A stretch of 64,000 nt of DNA from Kibdelosporangium sp. MJ126-NF4 (GCF_000826545.1 NZ_CDME01000014.1:62001-126000), one strand, 5' to 3'; positions 42,617 through 55,527 are shown, numbered from the stretch's first letter. Numbers and translations are program-made. Notes: a model not told the origin generated them from the letters alone.

Positions 42617-44014
42617 ATGGCGACAACACACACGGACACGGCACCAGCGGCCGGTACGTTCCGTGAACTGCTTGGCCCTGGCCGGTTTGCCACTTCCTTC
42701 GTGTTGGCGGGCGGTGTCGCGCTGCACGCGACCAACCTGTTCCTCACCACCAGCCTGTTGCCGACGGCCATCGGCGAGATCGGTGGCGAACGGCTCTACG
42801 CGTGGAGCTCCACCGCGTTCATGATCACGTCGGTGATCTCGTCCATGCTGGTCAGCCGGTTGCTGGCGGGACGAGGGCCGACGATGGCGTACCTCATCGG
42901 GCTCGCGCCCTTCCTGCTCGGCACGGTCGTGGCCGCGCTCAGTCCGACGATGGCCGTCATGCTGGTCGGCCGGGGCATCCAGGGTGTCGGCGGCGGCCTG
43001 CTGGCGGGCCTGGGTTACGCCGTCGTGCAGTCCGCGTTCCCCGAACGGCTGTGGGCCAAGGCCACCGCGCTGGTGTCGGCGATGTGGGGGTTCGGCACGC
43101 TCGCCGGGCCCGCCATCGGCGGCGTGTTCGCGCAGTTCGGCGCATGGCGGCTGGCGTTCTGGCTGCTGGCTGTGCTGGGCGTGGTCATCGCCGTGATCGT
43201 TCCGCGTGCGCTGCCGCGTTCGGCGCAGACGGAGGTTGCCGAACCTGTGCCGTTCCTGTCCCTGATCGTGCTGGCGGTCGCCGCCTCGCTGATCAGCGTC
43301 GCGAGTGTGCTCACCAACATCGTGCTGATCGCCGTGACGATGCTCGTGGCGATCGTGGTGGTCGCGTGGTTCGTACACCGCGAGCGGCACAGCGCGGTCC
43401 GTGTCCTGCCCGCGTCCACCTACCGTTCGGGTTCTCCGCTGAAGTGGATGTACCTGTCGATCGGGATCCTCGCCATCGGGACGGTGTCCGAGGCGTTCGC
43501 CCCGCTGTTCGGTCAACGGCTGGCCGGGCTGGAACCGCTGGTGGCCGGGTTCCTCGGCGCCGCGGTGTCGGTGGGCTGGTCGGTCACCATGCTGTTCAGC
43601 TCCAACGTCACCCGCCCGGCGGCGCTGCGGCGGATGCGGATCGCGGGCCCGGCTGTCCTGGCCGTCGGACTGATCGTCGCCGGGCTGTTCCAGCAGGACA
43701 ACGCCGGTCCGTGGCAGATCGCGACCTGGTTCGTGGCGCTGGCCGTCGCGGGTGCGGGCATCGGGATCGCGTTCCCGCACCAGCTGGTCGCGGTCATGAG
43801 CAGCACCAGCGACCCGGCGGAGGCAGGCAAGGCGTCGGCGGGGATCAACACCGTCGAGCTGATCGGGCTGGCCTTCGGCTCGGCGCTCGGTGGCCTGCTG
43901 GTCAACCTCGGTGCGCCGGACATGCAGCGCTCGGCCCAGTTCCTGTTGTTCGGCCTGGCACTGATCGCCGTGCTCGGGGTCTTCGTCGCCAGGCGCACCG
44001 ACCCGGTCCGGTGA
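42617..44014 (+). CDS. MFS transporter, drug/multidrug exporter type
   Basis: 465 aa, about 12-14 helices. Motif A-like 'SRLLAGRGPTMAYLIGL' and the drug-antiporter motif C-like 'GFGTLAGPAIGGVFAQFG' place it with proton-coupled drug exporters. The MerR/SoxR-type promoter upstream suggests induction by its substrate or by redox stress. No regulator gene is adjacent. Confidence 0.85.
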   Translation: MATTHTDTAPAAGTFRELLGPGRFATSFVLAGGVALHATNLFLTTSLLPTAIGEIGGERLYAWSSTAFMITSVISSMLVSRLLAGRGPTMAYLIGLAPFLLGTVVAALSPTMAVMLVGRGIQGVGGGLLAGLGYAVVQSAFPERLWAKATALVSAMWGFGTLAGPAIGGVFAQFGAWRLAFWLLAVLGVVIAVIVPRALPRSAQTEVAEPVPFLSLIVLAVAASLISVASVLTNIVLIAVTMLVAIVVVAWFVHRERHSAVRVLPASTYRSGSPLKWMYLSIGILAIGTVSEAFAPLFGQRLAGLEPLVAGFLGAAVSVGWSVTMLFSSNVTRPAALRRMRIAGPAVLAVGLIVAGLFQQDNAGPWQIATWFVALAVAGAGIGIAFPHQLVAVMSSTSDPAEAGKASAGINTVELIGLAFGSALGGLLVNLGAPDMQRSAQFLLFGLALIAVLGVFVARRTDPVR

Positions 44015-44017
44015 GGA

Positions 44018-44560
44018 TCAGCCGAAGCTGACGTCCGCCGCGGGAACCACCAGCACGGAGCCACCGGGATGCATACCAGCCTTGAGAATCCTGTTGTGCC
44101 GGTCGACGACCTGCTCGGCGGTCAGCCCGGCGTCCGGATCGCCGTCCTCGCCTGTCGTGTGCCCGTCACCGACCAGCACGACGTCGTACCCGTGGCTCTG
44201 CGACGACCGCACGGTCGCGTCGACGCAGTAGTCGGTGGCTATTCCCGTGATGACAAGCGTGTCGATGTCGTGCTCACGCAGGACCTCGGCGAAATGGGTG
44301 CCGTAGAAGGCATCGGTCGCGCTCTTGCGGATCACCACGTCGGTCGGCAGCAACTCCAGCCGATCCGCGAGGCGCGTGCCCGGTGCCTCCGGGTCGAAGA
44401 ACGACCCGCTCTCGCCGATCTGCTGGAACGCGACCACCGGGACACCGTGCTCCCGTGCCGCACGCGCCAGCGACGCGATCCGGTCGGCCAGCTCCGGGCC
44501 ACGCCACATCAGCGGGAGGAGCACTTCCTGCACGTCGAGGATCACCAGCGCAGCCTTCAT
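44018..44560 (-). CDS. Isochorismatase-family cysteine hydrolase
   Basis: 180 aa. Catalytic triad of the family: Asp9 (VILDVQ), Lys79 (VIRKSATDAF), Cys112 (TDYCVDAT), with the cis-peptide region GIATDYC. Members hydrolyse amides such as nicotinamide, pyrazinamide or biuret-like compounds; the substrate is not clear. Convergent with the MFS gene, 3 nt between stops. Confidence 0.88.
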   Translation of the reverse strand: MKAALVILDVQEVLLPLMWRGPELADRIASLARAAREHGVPVVAFQQIGESGSFFDPEAPGTRLADRLELLPTDVVIRKSATDAFYGTHFAEVLREHDIDTLVITGIATDYCVDATVRSSQSHGYDVVLVGDGHTTGEDGDPDAGLTAEQVVDRHNRILKAGMHPGGSVLVVPAADVSFG

Positions 44561-44607
44561 TCCTCCAACCTAGCCGCGAACACGCTTGTCGCTGAACAAC
44601 TTCCACC

Positions 44608-44629
44608 GGTGTAGGGAATCCCCTACACC
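44608..44629 (-). terminator. Terminator of the UvrA-like gene
   Basis: Perfect 9-bp stem GGTGTAGGG/CCCTACACC with a 4-nt loop, starting 2 nt after the stop codon of the UvrA-like gene on the minus strand. Confidence 0.75.
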
Positions 44630-44631
44630 AG

Positions 44632-47013
<2,382 letters not shown>

Positions 47014-47074
47014 CGTGTCTCCATCGGTCGTGCGGGGCGCTGTCGCGATCTAACCAAAGCCTGCGGCGAAACAG

Positions 47075-47491
47075 TCAGCTCAGCGCCTGGATGCGGATGA
47101 GATTGCCCGCGGGGTCACGCAGCGCGAAGTCGCGGACACCGTACGGCTGGTCGATCGGCTCCTGGACGATGTCGGCGCCGCTGGCCTGCAGCCGTTCGAA
47201 CAGCGCGTCGAGGTCCTTGGCGGCGAGGTTGATGCCCCCGTAGGTGCCCTTGGCCATCATCTCGACGATGGTGCGGCGCTCGTCCTCGGTGATCCCGGGG
47301 TCGACGGCGGGCGGGTGCAGCACGATGGCCGTGTCAGGCTGGCCCTCGGGGCCGACGGTGATCCAGCGCATGCCGTTGTAGCCGACGTCCATCCGGACCT
47401 CGAACCCGAGGATGTCGCGGTAGAAGGCCAGCGCCTTGTCCGGGTCGTCGTGCGGCAGGTAGCTCGAGTGAATGCTGATGTCCATGGCCAT
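47075..47491 (-). CDS. VOC-family (glyoxalase/bleomycin resistance-like) protein
   Basis: 138 aa. Beta-alpha-beta-beta-beta repeats of the VOC fold ('DPDKALAFYRDILGFEVRMD', 'DFALRDPAGNLIRIQ'). The usual metal ligand positions are partly kept (His near the N-terminus, Arg/Glu variable), so activity is uncertain. ATG at 47491 or 47485. Divergent from an XRE-type regulator. Confidence 0.82.
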   Translation of the reverse strand: MAMDISIHSSYLPHDDPDKALAFYRDILGFEVRMDVGYNGMRWITVGPEGQPDTAIVLHPPAVDPGITEDERRTIVEMMAKGTYGGINLAAKDLDALFERLQASGADIVQEPIDQPYGVRDFALRDPAGNLIRIQALS

Positions 47492-47543
47492 GAGGCTAGG
47501 TTGGGTGTACCGACGCCGCTTCTCGATTCCTGATCGACCTAGC

Positions 47544-48425
47544 ATGGCCAGTGTGGACATCACTCGGCTTGGCCAGGAGGCTCGGCGCAGGCGCAGTGCC
47601 GAGATCCGGGAGTTCCTGCGGTCGCGCCGCTCCCGGCTGAGTCCGCAGGACGTGGGCATGCCCACCACGTCGTCGCGCCGGACACCGGGCCTGCGCCGTG
47701 AGGAGGTCGCGGTGCTCGCGGGCGTCGGCGTGTCCTGGTACACGTGGCTGGAGCAGGGCCGGGAGATCAACGTCTCGGCCGACGTGCTGGACGCCGTGGC
47801 GCGGGCGTTGCGGCTCGACGCCGTCGAACGTGAACACCTGTACCTGCTGGCCGGTCTGAACCCGCCGCCCGCGCTCCCCTCCGACGACGAGGTCTCCGCC
47901 GAGCTGCGGCGGGTCATCGACGGCTGGCTGCCACGGCCCGCCTACGTCATCGACCGGCACTGGAACCTGGTCGCGGTCAACCGGGCGGCCAGGCTGGTGT
48001 TCGGCTACGACCAGGGCGGCGGCAACTGCCTGGTGAGTTTCTTCACCGACCCGTGCCACCGGGCGGCGGTGCGCGACTGGGAGAACGGGGCGCGGGCGAT
48101 CGTCGGCCAGTTCCGGGCGGACGCCGCACGCTACCCGGACGACCCCGAGTTCGGTCGCCTCGCCGAGCGGATGCGCGAGACCAGCCCCGCCTTCGCCGAG
48201 ATCTGGGCGCAGCACCCGGTGGGCAGTGCGGGCAGTGGCGTGAAGGCCATGGGTGAGCTGGTGTTCGAATACGCCACGTTGCCGCTGCCCGACCTGCCCG
48301 GTCACCGGCTGCTGCTGTACACCCCCGTGCAGGGCACCGCGACGGAGTCCCGGCTGGCCGCCCTGCTGGCGCCGAAGGTGGTGGCGGCAGACCCAGGGTC
48401 AGCCGACACTGCCTGTCCTGCCTGA
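47544..48425 (+). CDS. XRE regulator with MmyB-like ligand domain
   Basis: 293 aa. HTH of the HTH_31 type 'TPGLRREEVAVLAGVGVSWYTWLEQGR' (in parts), then the MmyB-like ligand-binding domain ('WLPRPAYVIDRHWNLVAVN', 'NCLVSFFTDPCHR'), which in homologues binds fatty acids or related ligands. ATG at 47544; GTG at 47553 with TAGCAT 7 nt upstream is an alternative. Next to an MFS exporter whose start carries a perfect palindrome, its probable target. Confidence 0.88.
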   Translation: MASVDITRLGQEARRRRSAEIREFLRSRRSRLSPQDVGMPTTSSRRTPGLRREEVAVLAGVGVSWYTWLEQGREINVSADVLDAVARALRLDAVEREHLYLLAGLNPPPALPSDDEVSAELRRVIDGWLPRPAYVIDRHWNLVAVNRAARLVFGYDQGGGNCLVSFFTDPCHRAAVRDWENGARAIVGQFRADAARYPDDPEFGRLAERMRETSPAFAEIWAQHPVGSAGSGVKAMGELVFEYATLPLPDLPGHRLLLYTPVQGTATESRLAALLAPKVVAADPGSADTACPA

Positions 48426-48430
48426 ACCGG

Positions 48431-48444
48431 CCGACGATCGTCGG
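48431..48444. promoter_or_regulatory. Palindromic operator at the start of the MFS gene
   Basis: Perfect 14-bp palindrome CCGACGATCGTCGG, ending one base before the MFS start codon and 6 nt after the regulator stop. Bound regulator would block initiation. Confidence 0.5.
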
Positions 48445-48445
48445 T

Positions 48446-50008
48446 GTGCGACGGTCCACCACCACGACAGGCCAACGGGCACGCCCGGCAATCGCCCTGT
48501 TCACAGTCCTGCTGACCTTGTTGATCCTGCCGACGTCGGTGACCGGGTCGGGTGTCGCCCTGCCCCACATCGGTTCGGACACGGGCGCGTCGCTCGTGGC
48601 GCTGCAGTGGGTGGTGCACGCCTACAACCTGACCTTCGCCAGTTTCATGCTGAGCTGCGGCTCGCTGGCCGACCTGATCGGCCGACGGCGAGTGTTCGCC
48701 CTGGGCGCGGTGTTGTTCACGGCAGCGTCCACAGTGAGCACGGTGAGTACGGAGATTCTCGTGCTCGACCTGGCGCGCGGTGTGGCCGGGATCGGCGCCG
48801 CCGCGCTGTTGACCAGCGGCAGCTCCATCCTCGCCGGGATCTTCGACGGCGCGGCGCGGGCGAAGGTGTTCACCGCCGTCGGGATCGTCACCGGGGCGGG
48901 CCTGGCGCTGGGCGCGATGGCGGCGGGCACACTCGCCGACGCGCTGGGCTGGCGGTCGTTCTTCGGCGCGCACGCGTTGCTGATGCTCCCGGTGCTGGCC
49001 GCTGTGCCGTTCCTGCCGGAGTCGCGTCGTGAATCGGCGGCCGGTGTGGACTGGGCAGGGGCCGCGAGCCTGGTCGGGAGCCTCTTCCTGTTGATGCTCG
49101 GCACGGTCGACGGCCCCCAGCACGGCTGGGCCAGCACCCGGGTGCTGGCCTTGCTCGGGGGATCCACGGTGCTGATGACGGTCTTCATCGCGCTGCAACG
49201 ACGGCGGCATCCGATGCTCGATCTGGACCTGCTGCGCGACCGGAGGTTCATGGCACTGTGCCTGATCCCGGTCGTGGTGAGTTTCGCCTTCGTGGTGTTG
49301 CTTCCCCTGCTGCCCAACTACTTGCTCGTGGCCAACGGGATGTCGAGCCAGTCGGCCGGTGCCACGATGCTGCTGATGACGTTGCCGATCCTGCCAACCC
49401 CGGCACTGGCGGGGAAACTGGTCCGTTGGGGACTGTCCACCATGGCCGTGTTCGCCATCAGCCTCGCCTGCCTGACAGCCGGTGTGGCCTGGCTCGCGGT
49501 CGTCCTGGCCCCCGGGATCAGCCTGGCGGTGCTGGCAGGCCCGCTGGTCACGCTCGGAGTCGGACTGGGCCTCAACTTCGGACTGGTGGACGGCGCGGCG
49601 CTGACCGTGGTGGCGCCGGAGTCGACCGGCACCGCGGCGGGACTGCTCAACACCCTGCGCCTGGGCAGTGAGGCCATCGTCATCGCGGCGGCGGGCTCGG
49701 CACTGGTGAACCTGACGCAGGACGCGTTCGGCAGCCGACCACTCCCCGGCTACCAGGGCGATCCGACTGCTCTGGCCAACACGGTGAACTCCGGCGAGCT
49801 CACCGTGTCGGCAGTGCCGCCGGACCTGCGGCCGCGGTTCGTCGAACTGGTGACGCACGGGCTCACCAGCGCGTGGCAGACCACGCTGTGGACCAGCGCC
49901 GGAATCTGCGCGGTCCTGTCCGTGGCGATCTGCGTGATGCTCAGATCAAGGGCAACGGGAACCGGGGACGGCGAGCGGCCAGGGCATGAACAGTGCCGTC
50001 GGTGGTGA
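48446..50008 (+). CDS. MFS drug exporter, DHA2 (14-helix) type
   Basis: 520 aa, about 14 membrane helices. Motif A '[16 protein letters not shown]' and the DHA2 '[13 protein letters not shown]' region; QacA/EmrB-like. GTG at 48446 (or 48444 frame-shifted, unlikely). Coupled to the XRE regulator upstream. Its last 68 bp overlap the 3' end of the convergent phosphoesterase gene. Confidence 0.88.
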   Translation: MRRSTTTTGQRARPAIALFTVLLTLLILPTSVTGSGVALPHIGSDTGASLVALQWVVHAYNLTFASFMLSCGSLADLIGRRRVFALGAVLFTAASTVSTVSTEILVLDLARGVAGIGAAALLTSGSSILAGIFDGAARAKVFTAVGIVTGAGLALGAMAAGTLADALGWRSFFGAHALLMLPVLAAVPFLPESRRESAAGVDWAGAASLVGSLFLLMLGTVDGPQHGWASTRVLALLGGSTVLMTVFIALQRRRHPMLDLDLLRDRRFMALCLIPVVVSFAFVVLLPLLPNYLLVANGMSSQSAGATMLLMTLPILPTPALAGKLVRWGLSTMAVFAISLACLTAGVAWLAVVLAPGISLAVLAGPLVTLGVGLGLNFGLVDGAALTVVAPESTGTAAGLLNTLRLGSEAIVIAAAGSALVNLTQDAFGSRPLPGYQGDPTALANTVNSGELTVSAVPPDLRPRFVELVTHGLTSAWQTTLWTSAGICAVLSVAICVMLRSRATGTGDGERPGHEQCRRW

Positions 50009-52694
50009 GGGCGATGAGCCAGTCCCCGGACACCGACAGAGCGGAAGTGAGCCCACCACCGAGCTTGTACTCCGCACGGACCGCGCCCGACTTGCGGTCG
50101 AGCGCGATCAGGCGGCCGTCCCACGTGCCCACGTACACCGTCGTCGCGGTGGCCAAGGGATGCATGGTCGGGGCGCCCGCTGGCTTGGTCGCGCAGTACT
50201 TGGCACGGCTCGGGTCGTCCATCGGGCTGGTGCCCGGCGGATAGCCGACGGCGGTTTCCCAGGCGGGGGCGCTCGGCTTGGCCGAGTCGAAAGCCCGGAC
50301 CTTGCCGTCGATCCCGGCCACGTACACCATGGTGTCGTACACCGCCGGAGTCGTCACCGGAGGCGGCCCGGACTCACAGTTGGCGGTCGGGATCGCCGCG
50401 GACCACAGTTGCTTGCCCGTCAGGTCCTGAACGAGCAGTCCCTGCTGCGCCATCGACACCACCGTGTTGCCCGCGACCACCGGGGACGGGTGCGCGTAGA
50501 TGTCCTTGGACAGCGGCACCGACGATTCCCGAGCGCACGTGGTGAGGTTCATCCGGACGAGTGCGTTGCCCGCGCCGCTGTTCACGTACGCGCTGTCCGA
50601 GCCGGGAACACGGACGGCTGTGCTGTGGAACTCGCCCCACCCCACGTCGTCGGCACGGAAGCCGCCGCGCTGGGCGCCCGAGTTCGCGTCCCGGCAGATG
50701 ATCTGGTTCCACTGCTGGTAGACCGCGACCCGACCGGCCGACGTGTCGAACACGCTCACCGGGCCACCGGCACGGCCGTAACGACGAACCGTGGCACCGA
50801 CTTTCTGTTCGTGCTCAATGGTCTCCCACACCACGTGACCGTCGGTCGCGTCGAGAGCGTAGACCCGGCCCACACCGGTGGACAGGTACACCTTGCCGCC
50901 GTGCACGGTCGGGAACGACTCGGCGTCACCGTCCACATAGGTCCGCCAGACGGTCCTGCCGGTCCGGAGGTCGTAGGCGATCACCTGGTTGTCCGGTGAG
51001 GCGAAGGCCTGGGTGGTCACGATCGCCTTGCCGTCGACGACGGCGGCACCGTTGAGGGTGAAGTTCTGGCCGGTGTTGGCCGACCACCGCTGGTCGAGCA
51101 CGGCTCCCGGGTCGGCCGCCGCCGCCGAGCGGCCCTGCTCGTCACCGCCCTGCCGGGCCCAGTCCGCACCGGACTGGGGATTGTGCAACGCGAAAGGCGG
51201 GACGACCCGGAAGGTGTTCCGCTTGCTCGGCCACGACTTGCCCGCGGAGTCGTGCGCCACCACGTCGACCCGGTAGGTCCCCGGCAGCAGGCCGTTGATC
51301 ACCGAACGGGCCATCGTCCAGTTGTCGCGCGGCTTCGGGCAGGGTTCCGGGCGACCGGCCGGTGGCGTGTAGCAGTTCACTTTGCCTTCCGGTGCGGTGG
51401 GCGCACCGAAGGCGAGGTCACGCTGCCACACGGTCCAGCCCCAGGCGTTGCGGATCTGGACGCTTGCCTTGGCTGGGACACGCCCGTCGTCCTCTGCGTA
51501 GACGTCTAGCGGGATCTTGGCGAACGTCTCGTACACGCTTGCCGGTGCCGGGCTGACGACCGCCATGTCGTCGTGCACATGGAACTGGCGGTGCTGCCCG
51601 GTCACGTACCTGTCGGCCAGGTCAGTGAAGTCGAGCACCTTGTAGCCGGGGCGCGCGCCGTCGATCCCGTAGGTCGCACCGATGTTGTTGATCTCGACCG
51701 AGCGCGGGAACGCACCGCGCCGGAACTCCGCCTGCTGGTTGTGCCCGGCAGCGAACATGCGCACGTCGTACTTGGCCAACTCGTCCACAATGGGCTGGAT
51801 GGCCGAGCCGGGTCCCCACTGGGTGAACAAGGAGCGGTGCGCGAACACGAACACCTGCTTGCCGACGGCATTGCGCCGCAGGTCCTCCCGCAGCCAGGAC
51901 AGCTGCGGGACAAGCGAACCAGTGTCGTAGTTGTTCTCCAGCACCACGTGGTGACGCCCGTTGCGGTTGAAGCTGTACCACTCCGGGCCGAGATTGCGCC
52001 GGAACAACTCGACCGACGCGGCGTACGCTCCTTCGGAGTGGTCGTGGTTGCCCATGACGGGATAGAACGCGTGGCCGAGCTTGCCCGCGGTCAGACCTGA
52101 ACGCAGGATGTCGTAGCTGCCTTGCCTGCGTGGCGCGTCGGTGTAGTCGGTGACGGTCAGATCACCGGTGGCGATCGTCAGGCTCGCACTGGGATCCTTG
52201 GCCATCGCGTGCACCTGGTCGGTCCACTGGTCCAGTGTGCGCACGGCCGACTGGTCGCTGCGGTTGTCGGTCTCGGTGTCGGACACCATCTGCCACTTCT
52301 CGGCCGGGTCGGCGGCCTTCGCGTCCGGCAGCATGGGGAAGTCGACCTTGCTCGCCACCGGCCGGAAGTACCGGGGAACGAAGTCCTCCCGCAGCGGCGG
52401 CGTGTACCCATCGGGAGAGACGACGTAGATCAGGTCACTGTCGCGCCTGCCGATGTCCGGGCTGATGGAATAGCGTCCCGCGCTGTCAGTCGTCGCCCAG
52501 ACCGCGCCGTCACTGACGGACACGCCATCGAGCCCACGCTCGCCGTCATCCTGAACACCATTGCCGTTGGCGTCGGCGAAAACGACACCTTCGACCACCA
52601 CCGTCTCCCCCGCCTGCACGACAGGAGAGGCCATACCGACGACAAACCCGACGGCGACGACACTGCTGACTATCACGGGAGTTCTTGCCACCAC
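49941..52694 (-). CDS. Large secreted calcineurin-like phosphoesterase with PQQ-type beta-propeller
   Basis: 917 aa. Signal peptide 1-28, SdrD-B-like domain ('[20 protein letters not shown]'), metallophosphatase domain (about 130-390) with [19 protein letters not shown] and AGHNQQ, then a 300-residue PQQ-like propeller ('[16 protein letters not shown]'). The first metal motif is SDTETD where DxH is expected, and the last is GHNQ in place of GHxH, so metal binding may be altered. GTG start at 52694. Possibly a cell-wall polymer or phospholipid esterase. Confidence 0.85.
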   Translation of the reverse strand: MVARTPVIVSSVVAVGFVVGMASPVVQAGETVVVEGVVFADANGNGVQDDGERGLDGVSVSDGAVWATTDSAGRYSISPDIGRRDSDLIYVVSPDGYTPPLREDFVPRYFRPVASKVDFPMLPDAKAADPAEKWQMVSDTETDNRSDQSAVRTLDQWTDQVHAMAKDPSASLTIATGDLTVTDYTDAPRRQGSYDILRSGLTAGKLGHAFYPVMGNHDHSEGAYAASVELFRRNLGPEWYSFNRNGRHHVVLENNYDTGSLVPQLSWLREDLRRNAVGKQVFVFAHRSLFTQWGPGSAIQPIVDELAKYDVRMFAAGHNQQAEFRRGAFPRSVEINNIGATYGIDGARPGYKVLDFTDLADRYVTGQHRQFHVHDDMAVVSPAPASVYETFAKIPLDVYAEDDGRVPAKASVQIRNAWGWTVWQRDLAFGAPTAPEGKVNCYTPPAGRPEPCPKPRDNWTMARSVINGLLPGTYRVDVVAHDSAGKSWPSKRNTFRVVPPFALHNPQSGADWARQGGDEQGRSAAAADPGAVLDQRWSANTGQNFTLNGAAVVDGKAIVTTQAFASPDNQVIAYDLRTGRTVWRTYVDGDAESFPTVHGGKVYLSTGVGRVYALDATDGHVVWETIEHEQKVGATVRRYGRAGGPVSVFDTSAGRVAVYQQWNQIICRDANSGAQRGGFRADDVGWGEFHSTAVRVPGSDSAYVNSGAGNALVRMNLTTCARESSVPLSKDIYAHPSPVVAGNTVVSMAQQGLLVQDLTGKQLWSAAIPTANCESGPPPVTTPAVYDTMVYVAGIDGKVRAFDSAKPSAPAWETAVGYPPGTSPMDDPSRAKYCATKPAGAPTMHPLATATTVYVGTWDGRLIALDRKSGAVRAEYKLGGGLTSALSVSGDWLIALTTDGTVHALAARRPRFPLPLI

Positions 52695-52807
52695 CGGACG
52701 CTAACAACGCCAATAGTGTGATAAATCGACCTGCGGGAGAACCGCAGATGAACTGGAGCGGTCCCTTCGGGAGAGTCCCGCCCCAGCCCGCCGAGTCCCG
52801 GTGACCG

Positions 52808-53773
52808 CTACGGAGCACCGGCCGCGTCGATGAGATCGCCTGCGATCTGTGCGGTGAACTCCCCTGAGCTCGTACCGCGATACGCCCCGCAGTCACCATC
52901 CGACGTACCGGGATGTTTGATCCACAGTGACGCGTCCGCACCGGCCGCGCCACCGGCTTGTGGGAGTGCTCCCAGTTCCCGACCGGCCGGGTTGCACCAG
53001 TTGCCTGCCGCGTCCGGGCCCGCGCCGTTGCGCGAGATGTCCCAGACGTAGGGCAGACCGATGCCCTGCTCCCGCATGCCTTTGGCGAACGCCTCGACGG
53101 TCTTCCTGGTGTTGTAGTTCGACACGTTCACGGAGAAACCGCGAAGCCCTTGTGTCCCAATCTGCTTGAACCGTGGGGCGATGTCCTCCGGCTTGTTCCA
53201 GCGGCCGTCGCCCGCGTCGAGGTAGACCCAGGTCTTCGGTGCGTTCTTGGTCAACGCGTCAATGGCCCCGCGCAACGCGCGGACCCGCTCGCTGTCGAAA
53301 CAGGCCAGCGTCGAGTCCGGTTCGAGAACCACCACGGCAGGCCGGTTTCCGATCGAACTCGAGAACCGGCCCGCCCAGGCGATGTAGGCGTCCGCGTCCT
53401 TCAGTCCACCGGACGAATGACCGCCGCAATCCCTGTCGGGAACGGCGTAGGCGACCAGCATCGGCAGCTTGTTGTCCTTGGCCGCCGCGGCCACGTAGTC
53501 CGCGGTGTAGCCGCCCTCACCGCCCGGCCCCACCCAGCGCGCCTGGGCGACGTTGCCGATCCTGATTCGGATCTCGGCAGCTCGGGGATGGTCCGGGTGC
53601 TCGGCCAGCCATCGCTTCGCGGAGTTGTCCGTTCCGACGAACAGGCCATCTGTGTCGAAGTACGGGTTGTCGGTTGCGCCCTGCGCGAGCGGTGCGCCCA
53701 ACGCACCCATCACGATCGTCAGAACACAAGCTGCGGCAAGGAAGCCGGAACGTCGTCGAATGTGTCGAGACAT
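52808..53773 (-). CDS. Secreted GH6 cellulase/endoglucanase
   Basis: 321 aa, signal peptide about 1-33. GH6 landmarks: DRDCGGHSSGG (catalytic acid Asp), VVLEPDSTL, 'WVYLDAGDGRW', 'GFSVNVSNY', DISRNGAGP, WCNPAGRELG and 'WIKHPGTSDGDC'. These are conserved except for LEPDS (usually LEPDA) and DAGD (usually DAGH). Cleaves beta-1,4-glucan with inversion. No carbohydrate-binding module. ATG at 53773 follows GGAGG closely; GTG at 53782 or 53797 are alternatives. Confidence 0.88.
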   Translation of the reverse strand: MSRHIRRRSGFLAAACVLTIVMGALGAPLAQGATDNPYFDTDGLFVGTDNSAKRWLAEHPDHPRAAEIRIRIGNVAQARWVGPGGEGGYTADYVAAAAKDNKLPMLVAYAVPDRDCGGHSSGGLKDADAYIAWAGRFSSSIGNRPAVVVLEPDSTLACFDSERVRALRGAIDALTKNAPKTWVYLDAGDGRWNKPEDIAPRFKQIGTQGLRGFSVNVSNYNTRKTVEAFAKGMREQGIGLPYVWDISRNGAGPDAAGNWCNPAGRELGALPQAGGAAGADASLWIKHPGTSDGDCGAYRGTSSGEFTAQIAGDLIDAAGAP

Positions 53774-53903
53774 GACCTCCACGTTATCGCTTGCCACGGC
53801 GTGACAGTGCGGCCGGACCTTGCGATCGTGTCCGCGGTATTCCTGATCACGTGGGGACTTCGCGTTCGGCCCAAGGTGAGGTGGTCATCATGACCTGACC
53901 GCG

Positions 53904-54608
53904 TCACCTGAAGGTCCCGGTCAGTGCCGTGCAGTCCGGCTCGTCGGGCAACAGCGGCCGAAGTCGCACCTGGTAGACGACACCGTTGCTTGTCCACGCT
54001 GTCTCCGACCGGATCCCGTCGACCTCGGCCGCGTCGTACACCGTGCAACGCCCGGCGTTGAAGGCGATTCCCTCAGCCAGAGGGCGCAGCGGCCACACCG
54101 CACTGCTCGGCACACTTGACATGGCACCGGCCACGACCGCGATCCGTCGAGGTTGATAGCGCTGGTAAGGCGACGACAGGTCGCTGTCCGGGACCAGCCG
54201 CACAGCGCGGACGATCTCACCCGCGTCACCCCCGCCATCCGAGTCCGGCGCGATGATCCGGGTGACCGCGCGTCCGGTGTCGGAGCCGAACACGATCTCC
54301 AGCGTCGAGGCGTCCGGGGCCTGGACGTCGAACGTTCTCGCTGTCCTCAGCCCGGCCGACTGGGCCCGGTCGTAGAGAGTGTCGAACTCGTCCTCGGTCA
54401 GGTGGTATTCGCGAGGCCCGTCCCGGTCGGCGACGATCAGGGTGCGGTCGCCGTAGAGCACGAAGTCCGGGAAGGTCACGATGCCCGCCGGTAGCGGTCC
54501 GCCGCCGAACTGTTCGACGCGCAGCGCGACAGCCGTCCCGGCGGGTGGTGTGGCCGGGGCCTGACAGGCGGCGAGGACGAGCACCAGCGCGGCAAGGACA
54601 AGTCTCAT
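53904..54608 (-). CDS. Lipoprotein of unknown function
   Basis: 234 aa. Lipobox LAAC with Cys15 directly after the hydrophobic segment. The body is beta-rich ('FPDFVLYGDRTLIVADRDG', 'YHLTEDEFDTLYDRAQSAGL') and resembles secreted actinobacterial proteins without a known role. Two further Cys (GRCTV, EPDCTAL) may form a disulfide. In line with the SGNH lipoprotein gene upstream, 60 nt apart. Confidence 0.75.
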   Translation of the reverse strand: MRLVLAALVLVLAACQAPATPPAGTAVALRVEQFGGGPLPAGIVTFPDFVLYGDRTLIVADRDGPREYHLTEDEFDTLYDRAQSAGLRTARTFDVQAPDASTLEIVFGSDTGRAVTRIIAPDSDGGGDAGEIVRAVRLVPDSDLSSPYQRYQPRRIAVVAGAMSSVPSSAVWPLRPLAEGIAFNAGRCTVYDAAEVDGIRSETAWTSNGVVYQVRLRPLLPDEPDCTALTGTFR

Positions 54609-54668
54609 GGGTACCGGACGGAGCAGGCGCGCGAAGCCGTTGCACTCACTGACCGGGCCGCGCCACAG

Positions 54669-55415
54669 TCAGCAGCCCTTGAAGTGTTTGTCCGCGGTCC
54701 AGCCGGTGTTGGCCCAGGTCTGCGCTGCCGCCGGGCTGTAGCTCGGGAACAGTTTCGCCAGCTCGGTGAGGAGCCACTGGGTGAAGCGAGCGGCGCCTTG
54801 CGGGCAGGTGTGGATGCCGTCGGTGCTGCGGTCGGCCTTTCCGTCCCTGGTCTGCTGGTAGGCGCTGCCCCACACCGCACCGGCGTCCAGCACGCTGGCC
54901 TGGCGCGGCGAACCCGCTGCGACGGCTCGGGCGACCTCGGGGGCGCGGCCCAGGTCGGCCATGTGCGGCTGGTAGAAGTCGTCGGGCTTGATCGGCGGCG
55001 AGGTGACGAAGACCAGTTTCGCACCGGCCCCGGTGACCGTGGTCAGGAGCCTTGCGTAGGCGGTCTGCTGTTCCTGCTCGCTGCCCCAGTCGTAGGTGGT
55101 GAGCTGGTAGATCACCACGGTCGGTTTGGCCGAGGTGATCTGCTCGGGCAGCTTCTTCCAGTTCTCCTCGGCGAACGGCCCGACGACGTTCCCGCCGCCC
55201 TCGGACGCGATCGACTCGAAGCCGACCCCGCTGGCCTTGAACGCCGCCGCCAGCGGCAACGCCTCCCCCACCGCGACGGAGTCGCCGACAAACAGCACCT
55301 TGGACACGCCCGGACCGTCGGGTGCCGCGGAACTGGACGCGGTGGACGGGGTGGAACAGGCGGTCATCAGCAGCAGCCCGGCCAGGCCGAGGGCGAGATC
55401 TCGTGTCTTGAGCAT
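54669..55415 (-). CDS. SGNH/GDSL hydrolase lipoprotein
   Basis: 248 aa. Lipobox MTAC (Cys20), then GDS block 'FVGDSVAVGEAL', block with Gly, Asn-like 'YQLTTYDWG', and C-terminal Asp-His in 'DGIHTCPQG'. Esterase/acetylhydrolase of the SGNH fold on the outer membrane face; the typical block III Asn is not obvious. ATG at 55415 is chosen since the lipobox follows at the right distance. Confidence 0.8.
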   Translation of the reverse strand: MLKTRDLALGLAGLLLMTACSTPSTASSSAAPDGPGVSKVLFVGDSVAVGEALPLAAAFKASGVGFESIASEGGGNVVGPFAEENWKKLPEQITSAKPTVVIYQLTTYDWGSEQEQQTAYARLLTTVTGAGAKLVFVTSPPIKPDDFYQPHMADLGRAPEVARAVAAGSPRQASVLDAGAVWGSAYQQTRDGKADRSTDGIHTCPQGAARFTQWLLTELAKLFPSYSPAAAQTWANTGWTADKHFKGC

Positions 55416-55515
55416 GGCTTCCACGGTGCCGTCGCCGTGTCCCGGCCCCTCCCTGGCCATGTCCCGGTTGTGTCGCAGGAGGCTGGGGTCGTCGGCGCGT
55501 CTGCCGGTGGTTGTC

Positions 55516-55521
55516 CATACT
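55516..55521 (+). promoter_or_regulatory. -10 element of the response regulator operon
   Basis: CATACT, ending 6 nt before the GTG start of the response regulator, so transcription probably starts at the GTG (leaderless). Confidence 0.5.
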
Positions 55522-55527
55522 CGACAC

